This document shows positions 62,656-64,000 of a stretch of 64,000 bases of DNA, in pieces. The translations under genes were made by a program, and so were the position numbers. The first letter of the stretch is position 1; every line of letters begins with the position of its first letter. The notes below the pieces were generated by a model that worked only from the letters and a program-made list of their open reading frames with translations, made no database searches and was not told where the DNA came from. Source of the stretch: Halichoerus grypus (taxonomy: Eukaryota > Chordata > Mammalia > Carnivora > Phocidae); NCBI RefSeq assembly GCF_964656455.1, contig NC_135713.1, positions 193,000,187 to 193,064,186 of the forward strand, written 5' to 3'.

Positions 62656-64000
62656 AGCAATAAAGATTAAAGTAGAGTGATTTAAATAAAAAACTCTTAA
62701 AGAAACTCAACATCGTCTGAGTCAAAATTGAGCCCTCATATTAACATGTGGCTCATAGCGGACATTTTGGAAAGCAGATAAAAGGATGTTAAATGGTTCT
62801 GTTTCATACATACTCAAACAGCTCAGGTAAGGAGAAAACATAATTTTAAATAAATAAAAACGCTGGTTAACCCCACCCTACAGCTTGCATTACTACAGCA
62901 GCAACAACACTGGAGAGTCAAATCAAGGTCTTCTTCCTGAAAAGCTGCCTTAAATCTCTATAGAACAGCAATTACTGCTGCAAAGCTAAATACATCTCCA
63001 GCCATCAAAACAAGTTTCTTTAAGAAATTCTATAGAGCACAAGAGAGTAAAGCATAAACCTTGGTTAATTAACTGATGTACCTCCTTTCCATCCTCCTGA
63101 ACAAACACCTGAAGAAGGCTGCCATTAGTTTCTTTCCAATTACACTCTGAAACCCTGATCCTTACGTCATTACAGATGCCCAAACTGCCACTAGTTTTAT
63201 TTTTAACTATCACAGAAATGACAAATTTCCAATTTATGATCAATGATAAAAGAGACAGGAATAAAAGAGAAGGGAAATTGAGTCTGGTTTTTACACTAAT
63301 TCAGATCCTTCTACATTGAATTAATTGGATAGTCAAAATGATAGCTGAATGGGAATACAAATAAAATATGGGAAGCATTTTTAGTCATAGTATTAGGCTA
63401 AAAGGATCTACACCACTGCCCTTATTCATCCAGTTCCTGGACAACTGAAATCAGAACACAGGACCTTTCATTTCATGTTTATATTTAAAGTTCAGCTAAC
63501 CAATTAAGAATTTTCTCAATAAAATTACTTAATTAGCACTGTCTTATTTCAATTGTTTAAAAGCAGCAAAGTGGTAAGAAACTTGAATGCCATGAGCATT
63601 CAAAGTATACCTTATGCATTAAACCTGAGTGCCTAACCGGTACTTGCCAGAATGATTACAATATCCATCATCTTCATCATCTGGACCATTACGATGTAAA
63701 CAGCATTCTGCTGAGCACTATACAATGATCAAAAAACAGGGTCCCTATCCTGAAGAAGCTTATAAATTTGATGAGATAAGCAAGATAGCAAAGAACACAT
63801 ATTAAGGCTTAAATCAGGAAGTACAAATTAAGTTCTTAATAGCAGTTCCAGCTTTGGAGTCTCAGAAATTAGCAACAAAAAAATTGTTGGTAAGCCAAAT
63901 AATTAACAAGAAAAACTGTATGTTGGAAGCCGAGGTTAGAAGCCATTCCTTTGGATCAAGAAAAAGGTACTCTGTGTCTAAGCAAGCAGACCGAGGCACT

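Overview
The window is vertebrate nuclear DNA from a caniform carnivore. The main evidence is about 41 tRNA-derived SINEC (Can-SINE) copies, with the head 'GGGCGCCTGGGTGGCTCAG', a CT-rich middle and an AATAAATAAAATCTT plus poly-A tail, and a 5'-truncated carnivore-type L1 3' end. The tail variants look arctoid (bear, seal or mustelid) rather than dog, but that is an impression, not a measurement.

The only gene I can support is KANSL1 on the minus strand (KAT8 regulatory NSL complex subunit 1, a chromatin acetyltransferase scaffold). Four consecutive internal coding exons are present. In gene order they are exon 3 (27957-27816), exon 4 (20849-20748), exon 5 (7373-7261) and exon 6 (6482-6287), numbered by the human gene. 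All have AG acceptors and GT donors, reading phases join across every boundary, and there are no stops. Together they encode about 184 residues from the middle of the protein, including the WDR5-binding Win-type motif and a basic patch in exon 6. The large first coding exon lies beyond 64000 and the later exons lie below position 1.

Everything else is intron: the start of intron 6 (1-6286), intron 5 (6483-7260), intron 4 (7374-20747), intron 3 (20850-27815) and more than 36 kb of intron 2 (27958-64000). These hold layers of repeats of different age. There are old L2, MIR and L1M remnants, MER5/Charlie and Tigger-type DNA transposon fossils, an MLT1-type LTR and other old LTR-like sequence. 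Younger SINECs are often inserted into these with readable target-site duplications. 27 SINECs lie antisense to KANSL1 and 14 lie sense.

I found no promoter, RNA gene, CRISPR array, bacterial feature or novel system. The observations most worth checking are an unassigned 130-155 bp direct repeat flanking in-frame exon 4, inverted SINE pairs that could form double-stranded RNA in the pre-mRNA, a probable two-codon difference from human in exon 5, a non-consensus exon 6 donor, and several dated nested insertions.
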